Notes: a model not told the origin generated them from the sequence alone. 64,000 nucleotides of DNA from Desulfovibrio subterraneus (GCF_013340285.1 NZ_BLVO01000012.1:496001-560000); one strand, 5' to 3'; counted from the first letter of the stretch, positions 7,020-16,201 are shown. Made by a program: numbers and translations.

Positions 7020-9476
7020 ATGCCGACGTTATTGAACAGGAAAACAGAAGCCGAGCTTCTGCAGGAACTGGACGCCCTGAAGCGTGAGAATGAACTGCTG
7101 CGAATTCGTAACGAGGAACTGTCCGGTTCACTGAGTAGTCTGTCATGTCCGGTTCCCGTGATGCGTTCAGTAAGCGACAATATCCGTGACTCTCTGATGG
7201 TGCTCGGCGAGGACGGCCGGATTCTCTATGTCGGAGGGGGATCGCAGGAAACAGCGGAAGCTGATACCGTTGCCGGGCGCAATATCAGGGATATGTTCTC
7301 TGAAGATGACGCCCGTTTCCAGGCCTTTGAGGCTGCGCGGACAGGCGGTGGGTGCCTGATCATCGAACAGCGCGGAGGGATCATCAGTGAATGGCGTTCT
7401 GCTCCTTTTCTGCTGGACGGAAAGAGACTGGTTGCTATCGTCCTGCTGGACATAACGAACCGGCTTTCCCTGCGTCAGGGGTTTCTGCACACGCAACGCC
7501 TGCTCGAGCAACGCGTTGCCTCCCGCAACACGGCGCTGCAGGAGCAGATGCATGAACGGATGCGGGCGGAAGAGGCACTCCGGCGCGAACGGGAGTTCTT
7601 TCAGCTCATCCTTGATACGGATTCCAGCTATATTTCGGTTTACGCGGCGGACGGTTCGCCACGGTTGGTAAACAAGGCTTTTGCGGGCCTGTTCGGCTTT
7701 TCCGAAGAATGCCTGCCGACAGAGATATTTTCAGATGCATCCCCCGCAAGACTGTTCGGATGCGAGAGGGCGGCACATGTGTGCGCCAGCGGTTGTTCCG
7801 AACAGTTCGAATGCGAGCTTGAAGATGAGATGGGTACTTTCCGCTGGTACGATGCCGTCATCAAACCCTTGCCCACTCCCTCCGGCGAGGTGCTGGCGCT
7901 GAGCATTGCAACGGATGTCACAGAGCGCAAGGTGGGACAGCTTATTCTGGAGCAGGCGCACAGCGAGCTTGAAGAGCGTGTCAAGGAACGCACTGCGGCA
8001 CTGGCAGAACTGAATGAACGCCTTGTGCACGAAGCTATGGAACGTCTGGAGGCACAACGGCGCACAGAAGAGAGCGAAGCCTGCTTCAAGAGCCTGTTTT
8101 TCACCAACCAGGCCATCAAGATGCTTGTCGAAAGGGAAACGTTGGCCATTCTCGATGCCAACGCCGCAGCCTTGCAGTTTTACGGATACACCCGGGAAGA
8201 GATGCTCAGGCTGTCCCTTACCGATATCACGACGACAGACCGTAGCCTTATCCATAAGCGCCATAACACCATTCTTGAGGATGGCAGTGCGCATTTCGAA
8301 TCGGTGCATAAGCGAAAAGACGGAAGCGTTGTGGATGTGGAGGTGTATTCAGGTGCCGTTGAAGGTGACCTGAGCCGGACAACCTTTTCCATCGTGCATG
8401 ACATCTCCGAGCGTAAGAGGGCAGAGAGACAGGTTATTGAACAGCGCAACCATCTTACCGCGCTGATGAACGCACTGGCAGACTGTGCCATGCTGCTGGA
8501 TACGGAGGGCAGGATCATCACGCTTAATACCGCAGCCGCCAAGGTGCTGGATGCGACTGAAGAAGAGCTTGTGGGTGCGAATCTCTTTGGAAGGGTGGCC
8601 CCCAAGGATGAAACAACCCTGCGGAGAATCATCGAAATGGTGATGGAAAGCGGTATTCCACGGCGCGAGGAATACTGTTCGGATGATGCCGTGTGGGATG
8701 TTACCTGTTACCCCGTGCTGGATATCAAGAGCGCTGTCGGGGGCATTGCTCTCTACGGCAAGGATGTTTCCGCCCGCAAGAAGGCGGAAGAGCGCGTGCG
8801 CTGGCTTTCCGCCCGTGTTCTCTCGGCGCAGGAAGATGAGCGCAAGCGCATCGGCCGCGAGCTGCATGACAGCATGGCGCAGACCCTTTCCGGCATCAAG
8901 TTCATGATGGAGGCGGATCTTGCCGAAAAGGAACGGGCTGCCCTGCCGCACGATACGCATGTGGCCCGCAAGGTAGTGTCTTTGCTGCAAGGGGCTATAA
9001 TCGAACTGCGCCGCATCATCATGGACCTGCGCCCCACTGTGCTGGACGATCTTGGCCTGCACTCGGCGTTACGCTGGCTGCAGGATGAATTTTCCACCAT
9101 GCACGGGCATATAGGCATCCGTCTGCTTACGGATATGCACGAGGAACTGCTGGACGAGCGGCAGAAGTCCGTTCTGTTCCGCATAGCGCAGGAGGCGTTG
9201 GCAAATGCCGTGCGCCACAGCGGGGCAGACGCCGTAAGTTTTACGCTGTTGCAGGAAGGGAGGTACTGCTGCCTGACCATTGCCGACAACGGTGTCGGTT
9301 TTGATCCGCAGGAATTGTCCGGATCTGGCATAGGGCTTGACAGTATGCGCGAACGCCTTGAACTTGTGGACGGACAGTTGCACATACTTTCGGAAAAGGG
9401 CATTGGCACACAGGTGAGGGCGCTGGTGCCCCTGGCAACGTCCGAAACCTCTACCACGACCAGTGCAGGGAGTTAA
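7020..9476 (+). CDS. Multi-PAS sensor histidine kinase (NarL/DegS-type HisKA_3)
   Basis: An 818-residue soluble kinase with no transmembrane segment. An N-terminal coiled coil (ELLQELDALKRENELLRIRNE) is followed by about four PAS modules (roughly residues 55-150, 190-305, 355-470, 480-590), coiled linkers between them, a HisKA_3 dimerisation/phosphoacceptor domain with ERKRIGRELHDSMAQ (His616), and a HATPase (N-box AQEALANAVRHSG, G-boxes DNGVGFD and GSGIGLDSMRERLE). This kinase class normally pairs with a LuxR/NarL-type regulator. None is adjacent; instead an ArsR-family gene follows after 2 bp. The signal is unknown; PAS domains suggest a cytoplasmic redox or ligand cue. Confidence 0.9.
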   Translation: MPTLLNRKTEAELLQELDALKRENELLRIRNEELSGSLSSLSCPVPVMRSVSDNIRDSLMVLGEDGRILYVGGGSQETAEADTVAGRNIRDMFSEDDARFQAFEAARTGGGCLIIEQRGGIISEWRSAPFLLDGKRLVAIVLLDITNRLSLRQGFLHTQRLLEQRVASRNTALQEQMHERMRAEEALRREREFFQLILDTDSSYISVYAADGSPRLVNKAFAGLFGFSEECLPTEIFSDASPARLFGCERAAHVCASGCSEQFECELEDEMGTFRWYDAVIKPLPTPSGEVLALSIATDVTERKVGQLILEQAHSELEERVKERTAALAELNERLVHEAMERLEAQRRTEESEACFKSLFFTNQAIKMLVERETLAILDANAAALQFYGYTREEMLRLSLTDITTTDRSLIHKRHNTILEDGSAHFESVHKRKDGSVVDVEVYSGAVEGDLSRTTFSIVHDISERKRAERQVIEQRNHLTALMNALADCAMLLDTEGRIITLNTAAAKVLDATEEELVGANLFGRVAPKDETTLRRIIEMVMESGIPRREEYCSDDAVWDVTCYPVLDIKSAVGGIALYGKDVSARKKAEERVRWLSARVLSAQEDERKRIGRELHDSMAQTLSGIKFMMEADLAEKERAALPHDTHVARKVVSLLQGAIIELRRIIMDLRPTVLDDLGLHSALRWLQDEFSTMHGHIGIRLLTDMHEELLDERQKSVLFRIAQEALANAVRHSGADAVSFTLLQEGRYCCLTIADNGVGFDPQELSGSGIGLDSMRERLELVDGQLHILSEKGIGTQVRALVPLATSETSTTTSAGS

Positions 9477-9478
9477 TC

Positions 9479-9835
9479 TTGTCCGAAGTGAATCCGGTCT
9501 GTCAGAGTTTTTGCGAGCACACCGATGCTATAGATGAAGTGCGTGCCTCCATGGCGGACGATGCTCATGTCGCCGCACTTGCAGAGCTGTTCAAACTGCT
9601 GGGGGACGGTACCCGCGTGCGCATGCTTCTGGCGCTGGCCAGACGCGAACTGTGCGTGTGCGATCTTACTGCTGTCATAGGCATGTCGCAGTCGGCTGTT
9701 TCGCATCAGCTCAGGTATTTGCGGGCGGCCAAGCTGGTTCGTTTCCGCAAGGAAGGCAAGAACGTGTTCTATTCACTGGACGACGATCATGTCACCAGCC
9801 TGCTCATGCAGGGACTGGAACATATTCGGGAATAG
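9479..9835 (+). CDS. CadC/SmtB-like ArsR-family metal-responsive repressor
   Basis: A 118-residue winged-helix dimeric repressor. The start is a TTG at 9479 with GGGAG about 6 nt upstream, 2 bp after the kinase stop. It carries the full CadC-type alpha3N metal-site pattern: Cys8 and Cys12 at the N terminus (CQSFC) plus Cys59 and Cys61 in ELCVCDL. The alpha5 site pattern D-x-H-x10-H-x2-E is also intact in the last helix (DDHVTSLLMQGLEHIRE). The DNA-recognition helix is MSQSAVSHQLRYLRAAKLV. Thiol-rich sites of this kind usually sense Cd, Pb or Zn. The target is unknown; the convergent RND pump is a candidate, though no metal-type RND signature is seen there. Confidence 0.9.
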   Translation: MSEVNPVCQSFCEHTDAIDEVRASMADDAHVAALAELFKLLGDGTRVRMLLALARRELCVCDLTAVIGMSQSAVSHQLRYLRAAKLVRFRKEGKNVFYSLDDDHVTSLLMQGLEHIRE

Positions 9836-9857
9836 CACCAGAGGATGTTCATGAAAG

Positions 9858-9886
9858 AAAAAGCCACCGGAACTGGTGGCTTTTTT
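9858..9886. terminator. Bidirectional terminator between ArsR gene and RND operon
   Basis: The stem AAGCCACC / GGTGGCTT with loop GGAACT is flanked by A-rich sequence on the left and TTTTTT on the right. It can serve both the plus-strand kinase-ArsR message and the convergent minus-strand RND operon, which ends at 9893. Confidence 0.85.
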
Positions 9887-9892
9887 ATGGTA

Positions 9893-12800
9893 TTATGCCT
9901 GATTCTGGCGTTGCCTGCGCTCCCGTGACGGACCGGTGAGTCCCAGATCGTCCAGCACGCAGTAGAGCGCCGGGACGAGAAAGAGCACCATGATCGTGGA
10001 CATGCCCAGCCCGAAGATGATGCTGCAGGCAAGGGGTATGAGCACCTGTGCCTGAATGCTGGTTTCCGTAAGCAACGGCAGCAGGCCTGCGATGGTGGTC
10101 AGCGAGGTGAGTAATACCGCGCGTAGCCGGTTCCGGCTGGCTGCGGGGGCCGCACGCTGAGGCTCCATGCCTTCCTCAAGGCGGAGTTTGAGAAATTCCA
10201 CCAGCAGAATGGAGTCGTTCACCACGATCCCGGCAAGGGAGATAAAGCCCATCATGGACGGCATGGTCAGGTCGAGCCCCATGAGCATATGCCCCCAAAT
10301 AACGCCGATAAGCGCCATGGGTATGGCCGTGAGCACGCATATGGGCTCGGAGTAGCTCTTGAACTGAAAACTCAGCAGCATGAATACGCCTGCAATGCCC
10401 ACTATGAACGCTGTGCTCATGGAACCGCCTGTCTTGGCACCTTCCTTGGCTTCGCCTTCCTGCGACATGCGGATGCCGGGATATTTTTTGAGCAGTTCGG
10501 GAATGTAATTGCGCAAGGTGTCGTTGCGTATCTGGTTGGCATTGGCAAGGGCGGTGTTCACGTCCCCTTCCACCGTGACTGTGCGCAAACCGTTCACGCG
10601 GGCGATACGTGCCCAGCCCCGGCCGGTTTCAATGTTGACGACGCTGCCGATCGGTATCTGGTTGCCGGCAGCATCCGTGACGTGAAAGTAGTCCAGATCG
10701 GCAAGGCTGTCCTTGTCCTTGGGGGCAAGCCGCACGTCCACTTCATAGGATTCACCGTTATGCTGCAGTTCGGTGGCAGTTGCGCCGAAAAATGCAGTGC
10801 GAAGCTGAGAGGCGATGCGCCGTGCGTCTATACCCAGAGACTTGGCTCCGTTTTTCAGTGTGGCCCGCAGTTCCGGTTTGCCGGGCCGCAGGTCGTCCTG
10901 CAGATCCACCACACCGTTGTATTGTGACAGCCAGAGTTGCAGATCGAGTGAGGCCGCCTTGAGCTGGTGCAGATCTTCGCCCTTGAGCCGGAAACTCAGC
11001 GGTACACCGCCGGGGCCGATAACGGGTTCCTTCCACACCATGGAGATGACATCCGGCACCACACCCGTGCGTTCACGCCACATGGCCGTCATGTCGTCAA
11101 GGCGGACGGTGCGCTGGTCCGATGCCAGCAGGTCGGCGGATACGGTTACCACGTGCGGGCCGGTTTCATCGGCATCCGAGTTTGTGTTGTAATATATGGC
11201 GATATTTTTGATGAGGTGCTGCCCGTCGGGCTGCTGCGGGGCGTATTCGGCATCAATGCTCTTGAGGGCGGCTACCAGCCGTTCTGCCACGACTTCGGTT
11301 CGCGCAAGGGGAGTCCCTTGCGGCAGCAGAACGCGGGCTTCCACCTGATCGCCTTCAAGATCGGGGAATACCTTGAATTTCAGGCGGCCGCCCGCCAGCA
11401 TGCCCACGCTGATGAGCAGCAAAGCGACAACGAAGCCTACAAAGAGGTAGCGCCAGCGGACAACGGCATCTACGGCTTTGCCCAGCTTTTCCTCGCGAAA
11501 ACGCTCGAACATGGCGTCGAATCGAAGGCGGAAGCGGCTCTGACGGTCCTGCCGCATGCCGCCGAGCGAATGCGCCAGATGGTGAGGCAGAATGAGAAAG
11601 GCCTCAACAAGGCTGACCCCCAGCGAAAGAATGAGCACAAAGGGCATGACCCAGAGAACCTTGCCGATATTGCCTTCCATAAACACGGCCAGCGAGCCGA
11701 AGATGAGCACTGTGGTGATAAATGATGCGGTAACTCCCGCTGCGACTTCCCGTGTGCCGTCCACCACCGCCTCGAAGGGACGTTTGCCCCTTTTGATATG
11801 CGAGGCCACGTTTTCCGCAATGACAATGGCGTCGTCCATGATCAGACCGGTTGCCAGCAGCAGGCCCACCATGGTCATCATGTTGATGGTCATGCCTGTC
11901 ACCTGCATGCCGTACAGGGAAGCCAGAAAGGAAACCGGCAGCCCCATGGAAACCCAGAAGGCGTATCGGAAGCTGAAGAACAGCCACATGGTGAGAAAAA
12001 CGAGAACAAGACCCTGCACGCCGTTTTCGAGCAGCATGTTGAGGCGGTCGGAAACAATGTCGGAAACGTTTTTGGTCACGGTCAGGTGCACGCCGGGCGG
12101 TGCCTGATGGCGTTCATTTTCCAGAAATGATTCGGCCTCGCTCACAAGGTCCAGCGCATCCTGCTGCTGGGTTTTGTTGATCTGCAGAATGCCCGCACGC
12201 AGCCCGTTGAAAATGACCTTGTCTTCGTCCAGCTCGAACCGGTCGGTAATGGTCGCAATGTCGCCGAGCCGTATTTCCGCTCCGGACGAACCGGCCACCA
12301 CGACCAGTTCTTCAAATTCCTGTATGGTACGCCGCTGGTCCTTGAATCGGATGAGCACGTCACCTGTGTCGGTCTGCAGTGTGCCGCCGGGCAGGTCAAG
12401 GCTCTGTGCCGCCACGGTATCAGCAATGTCGGAAGCCGAAAGTCCATACTGCATGAGTGCCTGTGCAGGCACTTCGATGCGAATCTGATGGTCGGAAAAA
12501 CCGGCCACGGTAACCTGCGTTATGTCGGTTTCGGAAAGCAGCTGCCGTTTGAGCTGATCGCAATAGGCTTTGAGGTCCGGCGCGGACATGGGGCCGGTAA
12601 CCGCCACGGACATCACGAAATCCAGCCGGTTCAGCTGGGTGATGATGGGCGTTTCCACCTTTTCGGGAAAATCGTCAATGGCATCCACTTCGGTGCGCAC
12701 ATCGTTCAGAAAGCGGTCTATATCGCCGCCTTCGGTCATCTCCGCAATGATCACGGCAGACCCTTCGCGCGCCTCGCTGGTTACCTCTGCCACCTCAGAC

Positions 12801-13024
12801 AGGGCTTCAAGTGCTTCCTCCACCCGTTCGCACACGGATTCTTCCACGTCTTCGGCGGTGGCGCCGGGGTAGAGGATGGAAATCTGCACCTTGTCCGGCG
12901 TGAATCTCGGGAATGTCTCGCGCAGCAGCTTGGGGGCCGCAAGCAGGCCCATGAGCAGAAAGGCCGCCATGAGCAGGTTTGCCGCCGTGGGGTGCGAGGT
13001 GAAATATTCAAGAATGCGCTTCAT
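9893..13024 (-). CDS. RND-family efflux pump inner-membrane subunit (AcrB/HAE1-like)
   Basis: A 1043-residue proton-driven transporter with the RND layout: a first membrane helix (ANLLMAAFLLMGLLAAPKLL), a large periplasmic loop, six helices, a second loop and five more helices. The proton-relay aspartates are present in GLIMDDAIVIAENV (helix 4, about residue 395). The N-terminal half has the porter-domain signature YPGATAEDVEESV. The second half ends in FGLGMSTIMVLFLVPALYCV. The helix-4 motif and loops fit drug or small-molecule (HAE1-like) pumps better than CzcA. It overlaps the upstream adaptor gene by 4 bp. No outer-membrane TolC-like gene is adjacent. Confidence 0.92.
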   Translation of the reverse strand: MKRILEYFTSHPTAANLLMAAFLLMGLLAAPKLLRETFPRFTPDKVQISILYPGATAEDVEESVCERVEEALEALSEVAEVTSEAREGSAVIIAEMTEGGDIDRFLNDVRTEVDAIDDFPEKVETPIITQLNRLDFVMSVAVTGPMSAPDLKAYCDQLKRQLLSETDITQVTVAGFSDHQIRIEVPAQALMQYGLSASDIADTVAAQSLDLPGGTLQTDTGDVLIRFKDQRRTIQEFEELVVVAGSSGAEIRLGDIATITDRFELDEDKVIFNGLRAGILQINKTQQQDALDLVSEAESFLENERHQAPPGVHLTVTKNVSDIVSDRLNMLLENGVQGLVLVFLTMWLFFSFRYAFWVSMGLPVSFLASLYGMQVTGMTINMMTMVGLLLATGLIMDDAIVIAENVASHIKRGKRPFEAVVDGTREVAAGVTASFITTVLIFGSLAVFMEGNIGKVLWVMPFVLILSLGVSLVEAFLILPHHLAHSLGGMRQDRQSRFRLRFDAMFERFREEKLGKAVDAVVRWRYLFVGFVVALLLISVGMLAGGRLKFKVFPDLEGDQVEARVLLPQGTPLARTEVVAERLVAALKSIDAEYAPQQPDGQHLIKNIAIYYNTNSDADETGPHVVTVSADLLASDQRTVRLDDMTAMWRERTGVVPDVISMVWKEPVIGPGGVPLSFRLKGEDLHQLKAASLDLQLWLSQYNGVVDLQDDLRPGKPELRATLKNGAKSLGIDARRIASQLRTAFFGATATELQHNGESYEVDVRLAPKDKDSLADLDYFHVTDAAGNQIPIGSVVNIETGRGWARIARVNGLRTVTVEGDVNTALANANQIRNDTLRNYIPELLKKYPGIRMSQEGEAKEGAKTGGSMSTAFIVGIAGVFMLLSFQFKSYSEPICVLTAIPMALIGVIWGHMLMGLDLTMPSMMGFISLAGIVVNDSILLVEFLKLRLEEGMEPQRAAPAASRNRLRAVLLTSLTTIAGLLPLLTETSIQAQVLIPLACSIIFGLGMSTIMVLFLVPALYCVLDDLGLTGPSRERRQRQNQA

Positions 13025-14388
13025 CGGACATCCCCTTCACCAAGGGCCTCACGCTTTACCGCCTCCAGCACCTTCTCATCCGTTACGGGGTTGAGAAGCA
13101 TGTTCTCCATGGCAGGGATAACGTCGGTGAGCACCACCTGTTCGCCTTCCTCAAGCCCAGAGCGCAGGACGGCAATGTGCCCCTGCGGAAAATCCACGGA
13201 AACCTTGCGAAGCTCCAGCCGGTTGTCCGCATTCATCACATATACGGTGTCACCGTGCAGGGCGGAGCGCGGAATGGTGATTGCCGGATCGATGGGTTTG
13301 CCGCGCAGTTCCACCTCGCAATACATGTTGGGAAGCAGCGGCGGACGTTTGCCCGGTTCTGCCTTGATATAGGAATCCTCCACCGCCACATAGACACCTA
13401 TGGTGCGTGTGACCGAATCGATGGAATCGTTCATGCGGGCGACGTGGCCCTTCCATGTAATGGTGTCGTTCCCCAGTTCTATGCGTACCAGCGCGTCGAG
13501 AGAAAGAAAGCGCTGGAATGTCTCCGTATCCAGCTTTTCTCCCTGCGCAATGGGATTGGCACCTCTCGGGACCACATAGCGGAACATGTATAAGGGCATC
13601 TGCGCCACAGCCTCGGAGAGTCCTATGGAATCAGCTTTGGCTATGGTCTGGCCGGAGGAGACCGCCTGTCCCTTTTCTACGGAAACTTCGGTGATGCGGC
13701 AGTCAAACGGAGCGCTGATGTAAGTCTTGCCAAGGTCTATTTCCGCTTCTTCGAGGCGGCTGCGGCTGGCTGCAATATTGGCCAGCAGGGCCTGCTTCTG
13801 GGCAGGAATGCCGTTGAGTGTGGAGCGGTAGGATTGCACCTTGTTTTCCTGTGTCAGCAACTGGCGTTCGGTGCTTTCCATCTCGGAACGGGCAATGGTG
13901 CCGGAATCCATCAGGCTGCGCATGCGCTCGTAGTCCTTGCGGTAGAGCGCAAGTGATTTCTGTTCCACCTCAAGGGAGTGGCGCGTGTCTTTTTCCGTCT
14001 GTTCCAGTTCCCGCAGCTGCGCGAGCAGTTTGTTCACATCCGCCGTTGACTGGCGGCGGGCGGTGAGCCGCTTGGCAGGGTCTATGCGTACCAGCATGTC
14101 CCCTTTGGCGAGCAGCCCCCCCTTTTTGAAGTGCGGGTTGATTTCAACAATCTGCCCGCTTACTTCCGTTACTGCCTGCCATTCCTGACCGGCCTGTATG
14201 TGGCCATAGCCGATAACCCGAGGCACCACGGCAAGCCGGGGGGCCTGTATTACCCGGACGGCAGTGATGCGTTCCGCCACATCGATACGTTCGGGCTTGC
14301 GGGCAGTCTTTATGAGAACGAACAGGCAGAGTATGCCTGCGGCGATGGCGGGAAATATGAGTTGTTTTCTTGTGAGTGATATACGCAT
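13021..14388 (-). CDS. RND efflux periplasmic adaptor (membrane fusion protein)
   Basis: A 455-residue adaptor that bridges the pump to an outer-membrane channel. I start at the ATG at 14388 (MRISLTRKQLIFPAIAAGIL), which gives an N-terminal membrane anchor; the frame is open upstream, but that extension has no family-like sequence. The order is lipoyl/barrel-sandwich part one (VTEVSGQIVEINPHFKKGG), a coiled-coil hairpin (about residues 100-215), sandwich part two (YISAPFDCRITEVSVEKGQ), a beta-barrel and a membrane-proximal domain. An AGGTG-like ribosome site is weak. Its last 4 bp overlap the pump start (ATGA), so the two are translationally coupled. Confidence 0.9.
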   Translation of the reverse strand: MRISLTRKQLIFPAIAAGILCLFVLIKTARKPERIDVAERITAVRVIQAPRLAVVPRVIGYGHIQAGQEWQAVTEVSGQIVEINPHFKKGGLLAKGDMLVRIDPAKRLTARRQSTADVNKLLAQLRELEQTEKDTRHSLEVEQKSLALYRKDYERMRSLMDSGTIARSEMESTERQLLTQENKVQSYRSTLNGIPAQKQALLANIAASRSRLEEAEIDLGKTYISAPFDCRITEVSVEKGQAVSSGQTIAKADSIGLSEAVAQMPLYMFRYVVPRGANPIAQGEKLDTETFQRFLSLDALVRIELGNDTITWKGHVARMNDSIDSVTRTIGVYVAVEDSYIKAEPGKRPPLLPNMYCEVELRGKPIDPAITIPRSALHGDTVYVMNADNRLELRKVSVDFPQGHIAVLRSGLEEGEQVVLTDVIPAMENMLLNPVTDEKVLEAVKREALGEGDVR

Positions 14389-14539
14389 GATGCACCTGTG
14401 TTGGCTGGTTATGTGCCTGCGGGTCCGCAGGCCTCCTGTTCTAGTCGGGCAGGGCAGAGCTGCGGTTACAGTACGGCTCTTTTTGTATAGCATCCGGCTT
14501 GCAATGCTTCCAGTGAAAGAAGCCGGCTTGTTCGTGTTT

Positions 14540-14557
14540 TGTGAATCGTAATTCACA
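14540..14557. promoter_or_regulatory. Perfect inverted repeat in the divergent RND/DUF3124 region
   Basis: TGTGAATCGTAATTCACA has 7-bp arms and a 4-bp spacer. It lies in the 276-bp region between the divergently transcribed adaptor gene and the DUF3124 gene. The arms resemble a CRP-type half-site, but the TGTGA/TCACA spacing is 8 bp rather than 6. It is a candidate operator for one or both promoters; which regulator binds is unknown. Confidence 0.4.
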
Positions 14558-14664
14558 TTTTATTCTTTGTCACCGGTTTTCCTTGAAGAGAGGGGCATTA
14601 TGGCGCATATTGCGAAAAAGAACACTGCCTGCGCCTTTGGCGGGCGGGAAGATCAGGAGGAAAC

Positions 14665-15171
14665 ATGCGTACCCGATGCCTTATGGTTCTGAGTCTGCTT
14701 GTCGCCATAACGTTGTTTGCACCCGTGCCCCGACAGGCCGGGGCTGCGGGCGTTCCCTTCGCGGAGAAGTGGTATTCGCAGACCATCTATCTTCCCGTCT
14801 ATTCAAGCGTATATTTCGGCAACCAGAAAAAGCGGACGCGCCTTTTCAATGTGGCTGTCACGGTGAGCTTGCGCAACACCGATGCAGCAACGCCCATAGA
14901 AATTCATGAAGTGCGCTACGTCAGCTCTGCAGGCAAGACCCTGCGGCAGTACCTGACAGCCCCCCAGACGCTTGGCCCGCTGGCTGCGGTGGAACTGACC
15001 GTTGACGAGTCGGACGAAGAGGCCGGGGTGGGTGGTTGCTTCATCATCCGGTGGAAGGCTGCACGCCCGGTCAGTGCTCCCCTTGCGCAATCCGTTATGA
15101 TAGGCACGCAGAACTCGCAGGGCATTTCCTTCATTTCCGAAGGCCGCATGGTGGAAGGTGTGCACCAGTAA
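14665..15171 (+). CDS. DUF3124 family secreted protein
   Basis: A 168-residue exported protein of unknown function. AGGAGGAAAC precedes the ATG. An N-terminal signal peptide (MRTRCLMVLSLLVAITLFA, cleavage near QAGA-AG) leads to a small beta-rich domain with YSQTIYLPVYSSVYFG, the conserved TVSLRNTD and IEIHEVRYVSSAGKTLRQYL. This matches the pattern of DUF3124 as I remember it. It stands alone between divergent and downstream regulator genes; 80 bp after it the FadR-type regulator promoter begins. Confidence 0.8.
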   Translation: MRTRCLMVLSLLVAITLFAPVPRQAGAAGVPFAEKWYSQTIYLPVYSSVYFGNQKKRTRLFNVAVTVSLRNTDAATPIEIHEVRYVSSAGKTLRQYLTAPQTLGPLAAVELTVDESDEEAGVGGCFIIRWKAARPVSAPLAQSVMIGTQNSQGISFISEGRMVEGVHQ

Positions 15172-15251
15172 CGATCGGGGCCTCATGCCGGTTGCTCGCG
15201 CTTGAGGTATCGCACAGGGTGTGTCGCGCAGATTTACGCGCAGGGTTTGAG

Positions 15252-15291
15252 TTGACAATCAGTTCTGACCTGGTCCATATTGGTCAGACCA
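15252..15291 (+). promoter_or_regulatory. Promoter with overlapping FadR/GntR-type operator
   Basis: TTGACA (15252-15257) is followed after 18 bp by CATATT (15276-15281). Overlapping the downstream edge is the perfect inverted repeat TGGTCAGACCA (15281-15291), extended to ATTGGTCAGACCAGTT. The FadR subfamily recognises TGGT-N3-ACCA, and the E. coli FadR consensus is nearly this sequence. Being 36 bp before a FadR-type regulator gene and over its own promoter, it is most simply an autoregulatory operator. Confidence 0.75.
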
Positions 15292-15327
15292 GTTTGCGGG
15301 AGGCATTCCTCCCGTGGTAAGGTACGC

Positions 15328-16041
15328 ATGAAGTCGGAAATAGTGGAAACCAAGACAACGCGCCGCGTGCGCCTGCATGAAGAGATTGTGGCCCAGATTC
15401 GCGAGCTGATCGCGCAGGGCGAATTGAAGTCCGGAGACAAGCTTCCGGCGGAGCGACGGCTGGCGGAAATATTCCGTGTTTCGCGTCACTCCGTGCGTGA
15501 AGCCATACGGGCGCTTGAGCAGCAGCAGATAGTGACCAGCCGTCTGGGCGACGGAACCTATGTTCTTGAGAAGAAAGAAGAACAGGTGATAGAGCCCCTG
15601 GCCACAGCGTTGGAAAGATGCCGTGGCAAGCTGGCGGAAGTGCTTGAACTGCGCAAGCTCATAGAACCCCAGATAGCCTCACTGGCGGCACGCAATGTCA
15701 CCGATGAGGAACTGGTGGGGCTGAGAGCCCAGCTGGACGCGCAGATTGAAGATATCCGCCACGGCAACACCGGCTCTGAAGCGGACTGCGAATTTCACAA
15801 GCTCATTGCTGCAGCCACGGGAAACAGCGTGTTGCTGGAGATGGTTACCCGAATTCACGACCTTGTTGCGGAAAGCAGAGATTTCACGTTGCAGAATGAT
15901 CACAGGCGTGACTGGGCTGTGGAAACCCACGAGCGCATTCTCAAGGCGTTGATGGATCGTGATCCTGATGCCGCCTACAGGGAAATGCACGATCATATTG
16001 CCTACGTGGAGCAATTGGCACTGAAGGAACTGGGCCAGTAG
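15328..16041 (+). CDS. FadR-subfamily GntR transcriptional regulator
   Basis: A 237-residue regulator. The N-terminal winged helix (about residues 10-75) shows KLPAERRLAEIFRVSRHSVR and EAIRALEQQQIVTSRLGDGTYV. The C-terminal FCD ligand domain keeps the metal-site pattern: Asp and His in ADCEFHK, His in THERIL and His in EMHDHI. FCD proteins typically sense carboxylates such as lactate, pyruvate or glycolate; the ligand here is not determinable. I use the ATG at 15328, with AAGG upstream, rather than the longer frame that would begin inside the operator. It precedes a TauE/SafE permease, a possible target. Confidence 0.9.
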   Translation: MKSEIVETKTTRRVRLHEEIVAQIRELIAQGELKSGDKLPAERRLAEIFRVSRHSVREAIRALEQQQIVTSRLGDGTYVLEKKEEQVIEPLATALERCRGKLAEVLELRKLIEPQIASLAARNVTDEELVGLRAQLDAQIEDIRHGNTGSEADCEFHKLIAAATGNSVLLEMVTRIHDLVAESRDFTLQNDHRRDWAVETHERILKALMDRDPDAAYREMHDHIAYVEQLALKELGQ

Positions 16042-16201
16042 CACATCACCGGTGGACGGCGGAATAAACATCTGCCGTCTGCGCCTTCAGGGGAGCCGGT
16101 AGATACGCGGCAGCCCCATCTGATGAACACACGCCGGCAGCGCCTCATGCCTGCTCCTTACGGGGCGGCTTTATGCATGGTTGCTGCATTGTCGAGGAAC
16201 C

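Noticed and set aside
11000-11725. Long plus-strand frames opposite the RND pump gene, and similar frames opposite livM, gatB, pyk and the mur genes
   Set aside because: They are antisense shadows of GC-rich genes, with biased composition (Arg, His, Gly) and no family motifs.
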